Source: CAYWFP01 sp964457365
GTDB taxonomy: Bacteria > Planctomycetota > SZUA-567
Reading direction: 5' to 3'
Assembly: GCA_964457365.1 (NCBI GenBank)
Contig: CAYWFP010000064.1
Coordinates: forward strand, 1 to 23,459
Length of the DNA stretch: 23,459 bases
Shown in pieces: positions 1 to 8,050 of the stretch. Each line of letters starts with the position of its first letter. Position 1 is the first letter of the stretch. The position numbers were made by a program, and so were the translations under genes. The notes beneath the pieces were generated by a model. The model searched no databases. It saw only the letters and a list, made by a program, of their open reading frames with translations, and was not told where the DNA came from.

Positions 1-54
1 GACGAGCAGGAAGACGAGCAGGAAGACGAGCAGGAAGACGAGCAGGAAGACGAG
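1..54 (+). repeat. 12-bp coding tandem repeat, 4.5 copies visible
   Basis: The unit GACGAGCAGGAA is repeated four times without any change and followed by a half copy; it encodes Asp-Glu-Gln-Glu. The array runs off the left edge, so its full copy number is unknown. Absence of synonymous drift points to recent expansion or ongoing slippage. Confidence 0.9.
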
Positions 55-1023
55 CCGCTGGCGGAGGAGCCGCCGGTCGAACCGGAGGAGGCGGAGGTCG
101 AACTCGAAGAGCCGGAAATGCTGCTGGCCGAGGAGGCGGTGAAGCAGGAGGACGAGGAGATTGCTCCCTTGCAGCCGACCGCCGAGGAGTTGCCGGAGGA
201 GGACGACGAGCTCCTGGAGATCAAGCACGTCCAGGACGAAGAGACCGCCGACATGACCCCGGAGAACGAGGCGATCGAGATCGAACAGCCGCGCCCGGCC
301 AGGGCCGGCGAGGATACGGAGATGATCGTCCTCGACAGCGGCGTCTACGAGGAATCGCCCACCGGCGCGATCATGGAGGTCGACGAAGAGACCGCCGCCG
401 CCGCGGAGGCGGACGAGGAGATCGACCTCGATACGACGCCGGCGCTCGAACAACCCGCACCGGTCATCGCGGAGGATCGGCTCGAGGTCGAGCGGGAGGA
501 GGAACGGGTCGGGGAGGAGGCCAAGTCGGAGCTGCTGCAGGCGCTGGACGAGCTCGAGGAGATGGAGAAGCAGGCCGAGGAGGATCGCGAAGTCGACGAG
601 ATGCAGGAAGTCGAACCCGCGCCGCCGGGTGCGGAGACACAGGAACTCGCGCCGCTGGCGCTGGAGGACGAGCCCGCCGCGAAACTGGCGCCGCCGGAGG
701 CCCCGCCCGCGGAGGAGGAGGCCGCCGAAGAGCCGCCCGCGGAGGAGGAGGCCGCCGAAGAGCCGCCCGCGGAGGAGGAAGCCGCCGAAGAGCCGCCCGC
801 CCCTTCGCAACCGGCGCCGCAGCCCGCGTTGCGCGAAGAGACGAAGAAGATGGTCTTCGACGAGGAAACCAAGCTCGGCTCGCTGGACGAGCCGACGACC
901 TCGATGATCCGCTACGTCTGCCCGCGCTGCCAGACTTCGGGGCTGGCGGATATGGGCAAGGTCGGCGCCATCGTCAGTTGCCGCAACTGCGGCAAGGCGA
1001 TGAAGCTGAAGATGAAGAAGTAA
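1..1023 (+). CDS. Acidic Glu/Ala/Pro-rich protein with C-terminal zinc ribbon (5' end outside window)
   Basis: The reading frame is open from base 1, so the true start lies upstream; an internal ATG at 118 is not needed. The visible 340 residues are dominated by Glu, Asp, Ala and Pro, with almost no hydrophobic segment and no membrane helix. Two internal repeats are present: Asp-Glu-Gln-Glu units at the left edge and three copies of a ten-residue Pro-Ala-Glu unit near residues 236-265. The last 35 residues change character: CPRC and, 18 residues on, CRNC form a four-cysteine zinc ribbon followed by a Lys-rich end. I do not recognise the family. The architecture (long disordered acidic arm plus a small zinc-binding module) suggests a binding or scaffolding role, which is inference. 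Its stop codon lies 3 bases from that of the convergent hydrolase gene. Confidence 0.8.
   Translation, partial: DEQEDEQEDEQEDEQEDEPLAEEPPVEPEEAEVELEEPEMLLAEEAVKQEDEEIAPLQPTAEELPEEDDELLEIKHVQDEETADMTPENEAIEIEQPRPARAGEDTEMIVLDSGVYEESPTGAIMEVDEETAAAAEADEEIDLDTTPALEQPAPVIAEDRLEVEREEERVGEEAKSELLQALDELEEMEKQAEEDREVDEMQEVEPAPPGAETQELAPLALEDEPAAKLAPPEAPPAEEEAAEEPPAEEEAAEEPPAEEEAAEEPPAPSQPAPQPALREETKKMVFDEETKLGSLDEPTTSMIRYVCPRCQTSGLADMGKVGAIVSCRNCGKAMKLKMKK
706..795 (+). repeat. 30-bp coding tandem repeat, three copies
   Basis: Three consecutive 30-bp units at 706-735, 736-765 and 766-795 each encode Pro-Ala-Glu-Glu-Glu-Ala-Ala-Glu-Glu-Pro. The first two are identical; the third differs by one synonymous change (GAG to GAA). 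A partial fourth unit (Pro-Ala) follows. The near-identity indicates a young duplication inside the disordered arm of the acidic protein. Confidence 0.9.
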
Positions 1024-1026
1024 ACC

Positions 1027-3336
1027 TCACGGTGCCGGCGCGTCGGGTGGACCGCCGGTTTCCTTCGCCGGCAACTCCACCCGCGGCAGCTTCGCCTCAT
1101 ACGCCAGCGCCGGATCGACGCGCCACCACGAGTCGAAGAAACCGGCCAGCAGCGCGGTGTTGGTGCCGTCGTACCCGTCGGCGAGCGGGCCGAAGACGAT
1201 GTAGTCGGGCACCAGGTCCCACTTGTGGTTGAACGGCAGTTCCTGCCCGTAGTACAGCCCGTCGACGACGACGACGTAGCGCCCGCCTCCGGGATGCGGG
1301 TAGATGCCGACGAAGCCCAGGCCCTTGCCGCGCGCCTGCTTCTCGCCGACACCGTAACCGTCGCCGTAGAAGCGGAACGGCAGCCTCTGCGCGATGCGGG
1401 CGAGATACCGGTTGGTCTTCGGCGAGCCGAAGAGAACGTAGTTCTTCGCCGGCACTTCCGCCTCCAGCGCCTGCACATCGGTCAACAGCGGCGGCGTGCC
1501 GCGGGCGAACTCCTCCCACTCGCGCAGGAAGCGCTCGGCGTTGCGGCGGTTGCGGTGCCTGGCCGGCAGATCCCCCGCGGTGCCGACCACCAGCGCGAAA
1601 GGCTGGTTGAACGCCTCCTTGACCGGGCCGCAGAGGGCGGACGTCTTCGCGGGCGTGACGGCGGGGAGCTTCTTCAACGTCATCGTCGTCTTGTCGTCGC
1701 CGAAGTGGGCGAACGTCCACCGATCCTCCGGCAGCGGCTTGCCGTCGGCGTCGACAATGACCCACGGCGCGGCTTCTTCCTCGGGGACGACAAACGGCGG
1801 GGAGAATTCGGCCGCCGCGACGTTCTCGCAACGCTCGATCACCAGCTTCTTCTCTGCCGGGACGGCACGCACCGTGACGTGCGCGGGTTCTCCCCATGTC
1901 TCCAGAAGCCGGATATTCACCCACTGTTTCCTGCCGTACTTGGGCATATAGGCGATATGCTCGACCGTCTCGGGCGCCTCGTCGACCTTGTGCGACAGCA
2001 TCCAGCGATAGCTCTCGGCCTTGTCCAACTGCTCGGCGAAGTACCAGTGGCCGTGGCCGGTGCGGGCGTTGATCAGGCGCATGCGGCCGCGGGGCTCTTG
2101 CAGCAGTTCGTAGATGCGCCTGGTGTGGCCGGGCTTGACCAGCGTGTCGTCGCGCGGGTGGGCGGCGATGATCGGGATGTCGCGCAGCGTCGCGGCCAGG
2201 TCGTACGGGTTGTCGGTCTCGATCAGCACGCGCTTGTAGAAGGGGTAGGTCTGCCGGCTGAGGCCCGCGCCGGCGATGGCCTCTTCGTGCCAGAAGTAGT
2301 AGTCGGTCCGCCCCGACCAGACCTGCGCGGCGGCGAAGCGGTCGGGGTAATGCGCGAGCAGCGTCCAGACACCGCTGCCGCCCATGCTGTAGCCGGCGAG
2401 ATAGACGCGCGCGGGATCGACGGGGTAGCGCGCCCGCGTCTCCTCGATGGCGCGCAGGACGTCGACCTCGCCGACGGAGAGGAAGTCGGTGTTGCTGCGC
2501 CCGAACGGCAGGAGCAGGATGCAGCCGAGCCGCTCGAACGCCGCGGCCATCTCTTCGGTGATGTTCACCCAGTCGAGCTTGTCGTAGCTCGGGACGTAGC
2601 CGTGCAGCAGCACGACCAGCGGCACGGTCTTGCCGCCGGCGGTGAGTTCGTCCAGGCGTTGGGGCACGAAGAAGCGGTAGGGCTGGATCGACTCGTCGAT
2701 TTCGCTGACGTAGGCGCCTTCGAGAATCCCGCGCGCGTTCCGCAGCGGGTCGTTCCCCTTGAGGCGCGCGTCGACGACACGGGCGGCGCGCTCGAGAAAG
2801 TACGAGGCTGCCTCGCCGTAGAGCCGCGTCCGGCGTTCGCGGTCGCGGCGCAGCAGCGCCAGTTGCTCGAAGCTCAGCCACGCCAACGGGCACCGCGCGC
2901 GCGGCATCGTCGCGGCCTTGGCGCGCAGGCGATCCTCGCGCTGCAGCAGGTTGCCTTCGTGGTAGAGGGTCGTGGCACACGCGGCCAGCACATCCTCGCC
3001 GGCCCGGATCCGCCCCTCGACGCGCAACCGCGTCCAGGTCGGCGGCTGCTTCAGCGGAGCCGTCAGCGAGAGCGTCTTCTGCCGCGTCGCGCCCACATCG
3101 ACCGCGCGGCTGGCTTGATCGAACCAGACCTCCCCCGCCTCGTCCTCGCCGCGAATATGCAGCGTGACCGGTCCGGCCCGGTACAGCGGCGAGTCGGGCA
3201 TGAACTCGGCGACGAACCGGACCTTTTCCGTGCCGTCGACGAAGCGCGGGCTGGCACCGAGGCGGACGGTCTCGTCACCCGCCCGCAGCGGAACCGCCAC
3301 GAGCCCCAGCAACAGAACGAGCAGATAGCGTTTCAT
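1027..3336 (-). CDS. Secreted alpha/beta hydrolase (PHB-depolymerase / prolyl-oligopeptidase-like esterase)
   Basis: 769 residues. Residues 1-19 form a signal peptide (Lys-Arg, Leu/Val core, then a Leu-Arg-Ala-Gly cleavage region), so the enzyme is exported. Residues about 20-210 are a beta-rich and helical N-terminal part without a family I can name. The alpha/beta hydrolase core spans about 215-450: an oxyanion HGY at 245-247, the nucleophile elbow GYSMGG with Ser317, an acid candidate at Asp396/397 (HPRDD) and His428 or His430 in GHGHW. Residues about 580-745 form a second conserved-looking region without catalytic motifs, longer than a minimal esterase. The substrate is unknown; an ester or peptide is likely. 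The start is ATG with AAAGGGG just upstream. The gene lies 52 bases behind pcnB on the same strand and is probably co-transcribed with it, though I see no functional link. Confidence 0.85.
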   Translation of the reverse strand: MKRYLLVLLLGLVAVPLRAGDETVRLGASPRFVDGTEKVRFVAEFMPDSPLYRAGPVTLHIRGEDEAGEVWFDQASRAVDVGATRQKTLSLTAPLKQPPTWTRLRVEGRIRAGEDVLAACATTLYHEGNLLQREDRLRAKAATMPRARCPLAWLSFEQLALLRRDRERRTRLYGEAASYFLERAARVVDARLKGNDPLRNARGILEGAYVSEIDESIQPYRFFVPQRLDELTAGGKTVPLVVLLHGYVPSYDKLDWVNITEEMAAAFERLGCILLLPFGRSNTDFLSVGEVDVLRAIEETRARYPVDPARVYLAGYSMGGSGVWTLLAHYPDRFAAAQVWSGRTDYYFWHEEAIAGAGLSRQTYPFYKRVLIETDNPYDLAATLRDIPIIAAHPRDDTLVKPGHTRRIYELLQEPRGRMRLINARTGHGHWYFAEQLDKAESYRWMLSHKVDEAPETVEHIAYMPKYGRKQWVNIRLLETWGEPAHVTVRAVPAEKKLVIERCENVAAAEFSPPFVVPEEEAAPWVIVDADGKPLPEDRWTFAHFGDDKTTMTLKKLPAVTPAKTSALCGPVKEAFNQPFALVVGTAGDLPARHRNRRNAERFLREWEEFARGTPPLLTDVQALEAEVPAKNYVLFGSPKTNRYLARIAQRLPFRFYGDGYGVGEKQARGKGLGFVGIYPHPGGGRYVVVVDGLYYGQELPFNHKWDLVPDYIVFGPLADGYDGTNTALLAGFFDSWWRVDPALAYEAKLPRVELPAKETGGPPDAPAP

Positions 3337-3388
3337 GCAGCCCCTTTCCTTATCCGGTCCGGCAGTCTATCCGCAAGCCCCCGGCAGT

Positions 3389-5149
3389 TCAAATCTCGTC
3401 GAGCCAGTGCGGCGGCTGCCAGTCGTCCTCCGGTTTCGCTTCCGGCTTGTCGTTCTGCCCGGGCGGCGACTTCGACTTCCTCGCCGGCTTGGAGGGCGAT
3501 TCGTTCTCGCGTCTGGGCGGCGTCTTCGGTTCCGGCGCCGGCGGCGCTGTTCCGAGAACCCCCATTGCGGTCAGCGGCTGTTCCAGATCGATGTGCGGCC
3601 CGTTCGGTTTTTCGTTTTTCCCGGCGTGTTCGGCCTCGTCCGACGGCGCGCTCTTCTTTTTCTTCTTGCGCCGACGCCGGCGTTTCCGGGGCGCGTCTTC
3701 GGGTGTCTCCTTCCCGGCTTCCTCGTCGGCGTTCTCCCGTTTCCCGGTCTCCGCGGCGTTGCCGGATTCCGCCTCCTTCGTCTCCGGCTCGGTCGATTCG
3801 TCCGCCGCCTGCTTCTCGCCCTTCCCGGAAGACGAACGCCGTCGCCGGCCGCCGCGCCGTCGGCGCTTGCGCCCGGGTTTGTCCTCGTCGTCCCCGGCGG
3901 TCTCCTCCGGCGTTTCCTCCGCGCGCTCGGCCTGGAAACGGGCGTACGCCTCGAGCCACTCCTGCAGTTTCGCCCGGTCGCCGTCGGTGGCGCGGATATG
4001 CATCTCGTAGAGCGAGAGCGCCTCGGGGAAGATCTCCTGCGCCATGAACCGGCTGCGCGAGAATCGCCGCTTCTTCGTCGGCTCGAACCGCTCCTGCGCG
4101 AGGATGATCCGGCGCAGGCGGTCGGCCACGCGGCGCGGGACGCGGAAACGCTCGCCCGCGGGCGCGAGGCGCTCGGCGACATCCTCCTGCATGGCGCGGC
4201 GATGCTTGCCGTCGGCGTCGATTTCGCGGAGCGATTCGAGGATCGGGTGGGCGAGGACGGCGCCGAGTTGCAGGGGCGGGGTGATCTCCTCGACGGGCAG
4301 TCCGCCCTGGTCGAGCGCACGCAGGTGGCCCCACAACGGCGCGTCCTCGCCGCGGCGCGCGAGGTAGTCCTCGAGTTCCGGAAAGAGGATGGTCAGCAGT
4401 CCCGTCCGGTGGAGCAGCCGGAACGACGCCTCGGCCGAGTCGAAGCCGTAGAGCTTGTAGATCTCCTCGAGCATGCGCGGCGGCGCGGCCTTGCGGATCT
4501 CCTCGCGGTGGCGCAGAAGCGCCGCGTAGGTTGCCTCCTCGATGTCGAAGTCCAGGCGCGCGGCGAAGCGCACCGCGCGCATCATGCGCACCGGGTCCTC
4601 GCGGAAGCGGACGTCCGGGTCGCCGATGGAACGGATGAACTTCTGTTCCAGGTCGCGCAGGCCGCCGACGTGGTCGATGATGCTGAAGGTGTCGATGTCG
4701 TAGAAGAGGGCGTTGACGGTGAAGTCGCGCCGGCGCGCGTCCTCCGCGGGAGAGCCGAAGGTGTTGTTGTCGCGCTGCAGCAGCGACGCCTCCGGATTCT
4801 CCGAGTCGGGCGTTTCCTCGGGGACGGCGCGGAAGGTGCTGGTCTCGATCACCGTGTCGCCGTAGTTGATATGGGCCAGGCGGAAGCGGCGGCCGATGAG
4901 GAAGCAGTTGCGGAAGAGTTCCTTGATGCGCCGCGGCTTGGCGTCGGTGCCGACGTCGAAGTCCTTGGGCTGGCGTTTCAGCAGCAGATCGCGGACGCTG
5001 CCGCCGACGAGGTAGGCGATGTGGCCGCTGCGGGCGAGGCGATAGAGCACCTTCAGGGTGTGGGGGCAGATGTCGCGGCGGCTGATGCAGTGTTCGGTCC
5101 GGGGCCGCACGATCGGCGCGGGGTAGACGCTTTCGTTTTCCTCGTTCAA
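3389..5149 (-). CDS. pcnB: Poly(A) polymerase I, nucleotidyltransferase superfamily
   Basis: Adds 3' poly(A) tails to RNA, which in bacteria promotes decay by 3' exonucleases. Residues 15-250 align by eye with E. coli PcnB: GGSVRD (49-54) and the metal-binding DFD (63-65) of the nucleotidyltransferase head, the poly(A)-polymerase-type segment GRRFRLAH (86-93) that separates this class from CCA-adding enzymes, then RRDFTVNAL (140-148) and REDPVRMMRAVRFAA of the neck. At 586 residues it is much longer than the roughly 450-residue E. coli enzyme. The excess is a tail from about residue 395 made of alternating acidic and Arg/Lys-rich blocks. The start is a TTG; no ATG or GTG lies between it and the conserved domain. 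It is 111 bases behind murA on the same strand. Confidence 0.93.
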   Translation of the reverse strand: MNEENESVYPAPIVRPRTEHCISRRDICPHTLKVLYRLARSGHIAYLVGGSVRDLLLKRQPKDFDVGTDAKPRRIKELFRNCFLIGRRFRLAHINYGDTVIETSTFRAVPEETPDSENPEASLLQRDNNTFGSPAEDARRRDFTVNALFYDIDTFSIIDHVGGLRDLEQKFIRSIGDPDVRFREDPVRMMRAVRFAARLDFDIEEATYAALLRHREEIRKAAPPRMLEEIYKLYGFDSAEASFRLLHRTGLLTILFPELEDYLARRGEDAPLWGHLRALDQGGLPVEEITPPLQLGAVLAHPILESLREIDADGKHRRAMQEDVAERLAPAGERFRVPRRVADRLRRIILAQERFEPTKKRRFSRSRFMAQEIFPEALSLYEMHIRATDGDRAKLQEWLEAYARFQAERAEETPEETAGDDEDKPGRKRRRRGGRRRRSSSGKGEKQAADESTEPETKEAESGNAAETGKRENADEEAGKETPEDAPRKRRRRRKKKKKSAPSDEAEHAGKNEKPNGPHIDLEQPLTAMGVLGTAPPAPEPKTPPRRENESPSKPARKSKSPPGQNDKPEAKPEDDWQPPHWLDEI

Positions 5150-5260
5150 GTCGCTTCCCGTCTCTGGAGCCCGGCGTCGTCGCCGCGGAGGGCGGTCTCG
5201 GACGATCGGGCTGTCCGTCTCCAGCAGGCGCGGAAGCGCGCGGAGACGACGGCGGATGAT

Positions 5261-6547
5261 TTACGCGTCCTCGACGCGCTCGATTCTCGCTCCCAGCGCG
5301 CGCAGGCGCGCGTCGATACTCTCGTAGCCGCGGTCGATCTGAACGATGTTGCCGATGCGGCTGGTGCCCTTGGCGCAGAGGCTGGCGATCAACAGCGCCA
5401 TCCCGGCGCGGATATCGGGGCTGATCATGCGCGCGCCGTGGAGCTGGCTGGGGCCGATCACCACCACGCGGTGCGGATCGCACAGTACGATGCGCGCGCC
5501 CATCTCGATCAACTGGTCGACGAAGAACATGCGGCTCTCGAACATCTTCTCGAAGATCAGGATGCTGCCCTCGGCCTGGGTGGCCGCCACGGTGGCGACG
5601 CTGGTCAGGTCGGCCGGGAACCCGGGCCACGGGGCGCTGTCGATCTTCGGGATGGCGCCCCGGAAGTCCGGCTGCACCGTCAATCGCTGCGTGGCCGGCA
5701 CGCGGATGTCGCGCCCGGCGATCTCGACGTCGATGCCGATGCGGTTGAGGTGGTGCAGCGACATCGTCAGGTATTCCGGCGAGGCGTTCTCGACGAGGAT
5801 CTCGCTGCCGGTCACCGCCGCGAGCAGGATCAGGCTGACCACCTCGAGGTAATCCGCGCCCAGCTCGATCCGCCCGCCGCCGAGGCGCCGGGCGCCGTGG
5901 ACGATGAGGCGGTTGGTGCCGATGCCCTCGATGTCCGCACCGAGGCGATTGAGCAGGTGGCAGAGCTCCTGCACGTGCGGCTCGCACGCGGCGTTGTCGA
6001 TCACCGTCTTGCCTTGCGCCAGCGCCGCGGCCATGACCGTGTTCTCCGTGGCCGTCACCGAGGCCTCGTCGAGGAGGATGTCCGCCCCGCGCAGGGCCGC
6101 CGGCGCGGTGATGTGCACGCCCGCGCCGACGCCGACGATCGCGCCGAGCGACTGCAGCGCCAGCAGGTGCGTGTCGATCCGACGCCGGCCGATGCGGTCG
6201 CCGCCTGGAACGGGCAGGTCGACCTGGCCGAAACGGTGCAGCAGGGGCGCCGCGAGCAGGATGCTGCCGCGGAGCTTGCGGCAGTGCTCCTCGCCGAGCG
6301 AGAGGTTGCCGATGCGGCCCGGGTCGATAGTGACGGTGTGTTCGTCTTCCCAGTCGAGCGTGGCGCCCATGGACTCGATCAAGGTCAACATGGTGTTGAC
6401 ATCACCGATCCGGGGAAGGTTGCCGATGGTCAGTGGCCGGCTGCACAGCAGCGCGCAGGCGAGGATCGGCAGGGCGGCGTTCTTGTTGCCGGCGGCACGG
6501 ATGGAGCCGGCGAGGGGGTGACCGCCTTCGATGACGAATTGCGCCAT
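5261..6547 (-). CDS. murA: UDP-N-acetylglucosamine 1-carboxyvinyltransferase
   Basis: Transfers enolpyruvate from PEP to UDP-GlcNAc, the first committed step of peptidoglycan synthesis, in the cytosol. The 428-residue length is normal. Visible signatures: the N-terminal GNKNAALP with Lys22 and Asn23, the active-site loop at about 114-124, Asp313 in FPADLTS (equivalent to the E. coli general base Asp305), and the C-terminal HIDRGYE-like segment with the ending LRALGARIERV. In the flexible loop the usual Cys (Cys115 of E. coli) is replaced by Asp117 (GGDRIGRR). In other bacteria this substitution keeps the enzyme active but removes the fosfomycin target. Start ATG with AGGA upstream. It heads the unit murA-pcnB-hydrolase. 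Its presence indicates that the organism makes peptidoglycan. Confidence 0.95.
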   Translation of the reverse strand: MAQFVIEGGHPLAGSIRAAGNKNAALPILACALLCSRPLTIGNLPRIGDVNTMLTLIESMGATLDWEDEHTVTIDPGRIGNLSLGEEHCRKLRGSILLAAPLLHRFGQVDLPVPGGDRIGRRRIDTHLLALQSLGAIVGVGAGVHITAPAALRGADILLDEASVTATENTVMAAALAQGKTVIDNAACEPHVQELCHLLNRLGADIEGIGTNRLIVHGARRLGGGRIELGADYLEVVSLILLAAVTGSEILVENASPEYLTMSLHHLNRIGIDVEIAGRDIRVPATQRLTVQPDFRGAIPKIDSAPWPGFPADLTSVATVAATQAEGSILIFEKMFESRMFFVDQLIEMGARIVLCDPHRVVVIGPSQLHGARMISPDIRAGMALLIASLCAKGTSRIGNIVQIDRGYESIDARLRALGARIERVEDA

Positions 6548-6579
6548 GATTGTTCCTGCAGAACTTTATTCCATACAGG

Positions 6580-6608
6580 AGCTTATGGGTATGCCGCCCC
6601 GATGTCAA
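6580..6608 (-). promoter_or_regulatory. Candidate sigma70-type promoter of murA
   Basis: On the minus strand a perfect TTGACA (6608-6603) is followed after 17 bases by TAAGCT (6585-6580). Transcription would start near 6573, about 25 bases upstream of the murA ATG. The -35 is consensus; the -10 matches at three of six positions, including the first two and the last. Confidence 0.45.
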
Positions 6609-6854
6609 GCATGCGACGGATTGCGTCGGGTGGGATTGTATGGCACCGGCTTTGCATCTGTTGCCGTACGCGCTTCGAAGCGGCGGCGCATGTCCTTGAT
6701 GAGGAGGTTGTAACGGATTGTTTTAAAACGGATTGCGAAAATGTATCCGGCAGGGAGACGACGGTTTCGGGTGACGGAATCGAGACGGGCTGACGGCACC
6801 GGCAGGAGCGGCGGACCATTCGTATCAATTCTAACTGGATAAAGGAGTTATAAC

Positions 6855-6884
6855 TTGACTCCCTGGTTCTTTCTGCTGTAGTAG
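6855..6884 (+). promoter_or_regulatory. Candidate promoter of the coiled-coil/cheD-like operon
   Basis: TTGACT (6855-6860) is followed after 18 bases by TAGTAG (6879-6884). The -35 has five of six consensus bases; the -10 is weak. Transcription would start near 6891, about 30 bases upstream of the GTG start at 6923. Confidence 0.4.
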
Positions 6885-6922
6885 ATTGCTGAAGATCTGC
6901 CGGCGAAGCGGAGCGGAGACAG

Positions 6923-7489
6923 GTGAACACGAAACGGAATAGACACCATGTGAAGACCGGCGACCTGGCCGAGCCGGCTCGGACGGAGCAGTGGGGCGAA
7001 GCGCTGCTCGAGGCCGGGCAGCGGCTGGAGAGCGTGAGTGAGGAGGTGCTGGCCGCGGCCGCGTCGATGCGCTCGGTGCAGAGCGCGTCGGAGAGCGCCC
7101 AGCGGCGTTGCCGGGAGATGGAGCTGCTGTTGGGGCGGTTGAAACAGATGCTCGCCGGGGCCAGGGGCGGGAACAAGCGTATGGCGGCGCTGAAGCAGTT
7201 GATCGCGGAGATGGAGTCCTCGCTCGCGCAGGCTGCGGCAGACACCAGTACCGTCCGCGACGCGCTCGCCGACGCGCAGAACAAACGCGAGAAATTCGCG
7301 CGCGACGCCGAGCGCCTGCGGCAGACGCTGCGGGAGATGCCCGCCGGCGCCGACGCGCCCGGGCCGGAATTCGCCCTGGCGCGCGCGGGCGGGGCGAGCA
7401 CGGCGCTGGCGCACCTGGGATTCGCTTTCGAACTGCTACAGCCCTGGGACGAGGTGCCCGTCCCCGAAGCGGAGTTCGCGGAGTATTAG
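6923..7489 (+). CDS. Coiled-coil protein of unknown function
   Basis: 188 residues, GTG start with GGAG four bases upstream; a later in-frame GTG at 6950 has no ribosome binding site. Residues about 20-140 are helical, rich in Ala, Glu, Gln, Leu and Arg with heptad-like spacing, and look like a long coiled coil. The last 45 residues are Pro/Gly-rich and end in an acidic tail. There is no signal peptide, membrane helix or enzyme motif. I do not recognise the family. The cheD-like gene follows after 24 bases and shares the transcript, so the two products may act together. The helical, Ala/Gln/Glu-rich character superficially resembles a chemoreceptor cytoplasmic rod, but no receptor hairpin-tip motif is visible, so I do not call it one. 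Confidence 0.75.
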   Translation: MNTKRNRHHVKTGDLAEPARTEQWGEALLEAGQRLESVSEEVLAAAASMRSVQSASESAQRRCREMELLLGRLKQMLAGARGGNKRMAALKQLIAEMESSLAQAAADTSTVRDALADAQNKREKFARDAERLRQTLREMPAGADAPGPEFALARAGGASTALAHLGFAFELLQPWDEVPVPEAEFAEY

Positions 7490-7513
7490 ACAGCAGAGAA
7501 AGGATCATTCGGC

Positions 7514-8026
7514 ATGGCGGAAGAATTCGTCCCCCAACGCGTGATGATCGAACCCGGCTACGTCTTCGTGCCGGCCGAACCGGTAAATCTCTGCGCGGTG
7601 GTCGCCTCGGGCGTGGCAGTGACGCTGTTCGACACGCACCGGGGCATCGGCGGCATGACCAATTACCTCTACCCGCGGCGGCGCGACGACGTGCCGGCGA
7701 CCCCGCTCTTCGCGCTGCCGGCCATCGCCGGGCTTTTGCAGATGCTGCGCAAGGGCGGCTCGCACCCGCGGCACATCGAGGCGTCGATCTTCGGCGGGGC
7801 GGCGAACACGAATTCGCCGCACTACGTCCAGGGCTTGAGCGAGGACAACCTCAAGGTCGGCGGCGAGATCCTGCAGCTCTTCAAGATCGAGGTTACCAAC
7901 CGCGACGTCGGCGGGCACCGCGGCCGCAAGGTCGTCTTCGACGCCGGCACCGGCGAAACCATGATCGCCTGCGTGGACAACCTGCGCTCGAGCGACTGGT
8001 ATCCGCCGCTGGAGATGGCGTCGTAA
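7514..8026 (+). CDS. CheD-family protein lacking the deamidase active site
   Basis: 170 residues; ATG with GAAAGGA nine bases upstream. The fold-level signature of CheD (chemoreceptor glutamine deamidase, CheC partner) is readable: VAVTLFD (34-40), GGM (46-48), the central FGGAAN, KVGGEI and VGGHRGRKVVFDAGTG. Aligned with Thermotoga maritima CheD, the catalytic Cys27 falls on Gly33, His44 on Asn50 and Thr21 on Cys27 of this protein, so none of the three active-site residues is kept in place. The Cys at the Thr position is the only nearby thiol. It is therefore either a binding-only protein or has changed chemistry. It follows a coiled-coil gene, and no other chemotaxis gene lies in the window. 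Family assignment is fairly secure; function is unknown. Confidence 0.8.
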   Translation: MAEEFVPQRVMIEPGYVFVPAEPVNLCAVVASGVAVTLFDTHRGIGGMTNYLYPRRRDDVPATPLFALPAIAGLLQMLRKGGSHPRHIEASIFGGAANTNSPHYVQGLSEDNLKVGGEILQLFKIEVTNRDVGGHRGRKVVFDAGTGETMIACVDNLRSSDWYPPLEMAS

Positions 8027-8050
8027 CTCGTTCGTCTCAGGCAAAGAACG

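Larger units (their letters stand above)
6548..6922. other. Divergent intergenic region between murA and the coiled-coil gene
   Basis: 375 bases, clearly more AT-rich than the flanking genes, especially 6700-6900. It holds the candidate murA promoter on the minus strand near its left end and the candidate promoter of the rightward operon near its right end. Short open frames here on the minus strand have poor codon character and no convincing ribosome binding site. The middle part (about 6610-6850) shows no recognisable element. Confidence 0.6.

Noticed and set aside
1034..1072. Inverted repeat GCCGGCG / CGCCGGC behind the acidic-protein gene as a terminator
   Set aside because: The loop is 25 bases, the stem lies inside the hydrolase coding region and there is no T run; GC-rich sequence gives such pairs by chance.
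1225..4047. A 940-residue plus-strand frame antisense to the hydrolase and the end of pcnB
   Set aside because: It spans two genes and their spacer, lacks a ribosome binding site and is an antisense shadow.
3335..6793. A 1152-residue plus-strand open frame antisense to pcnB and murA
   Set aside because: It lies opposite two clearly identified genes, has low-complexity Arg/Gly/Ala/Asp/Val composition typical of GC-rich antisense frames, and matches no family.
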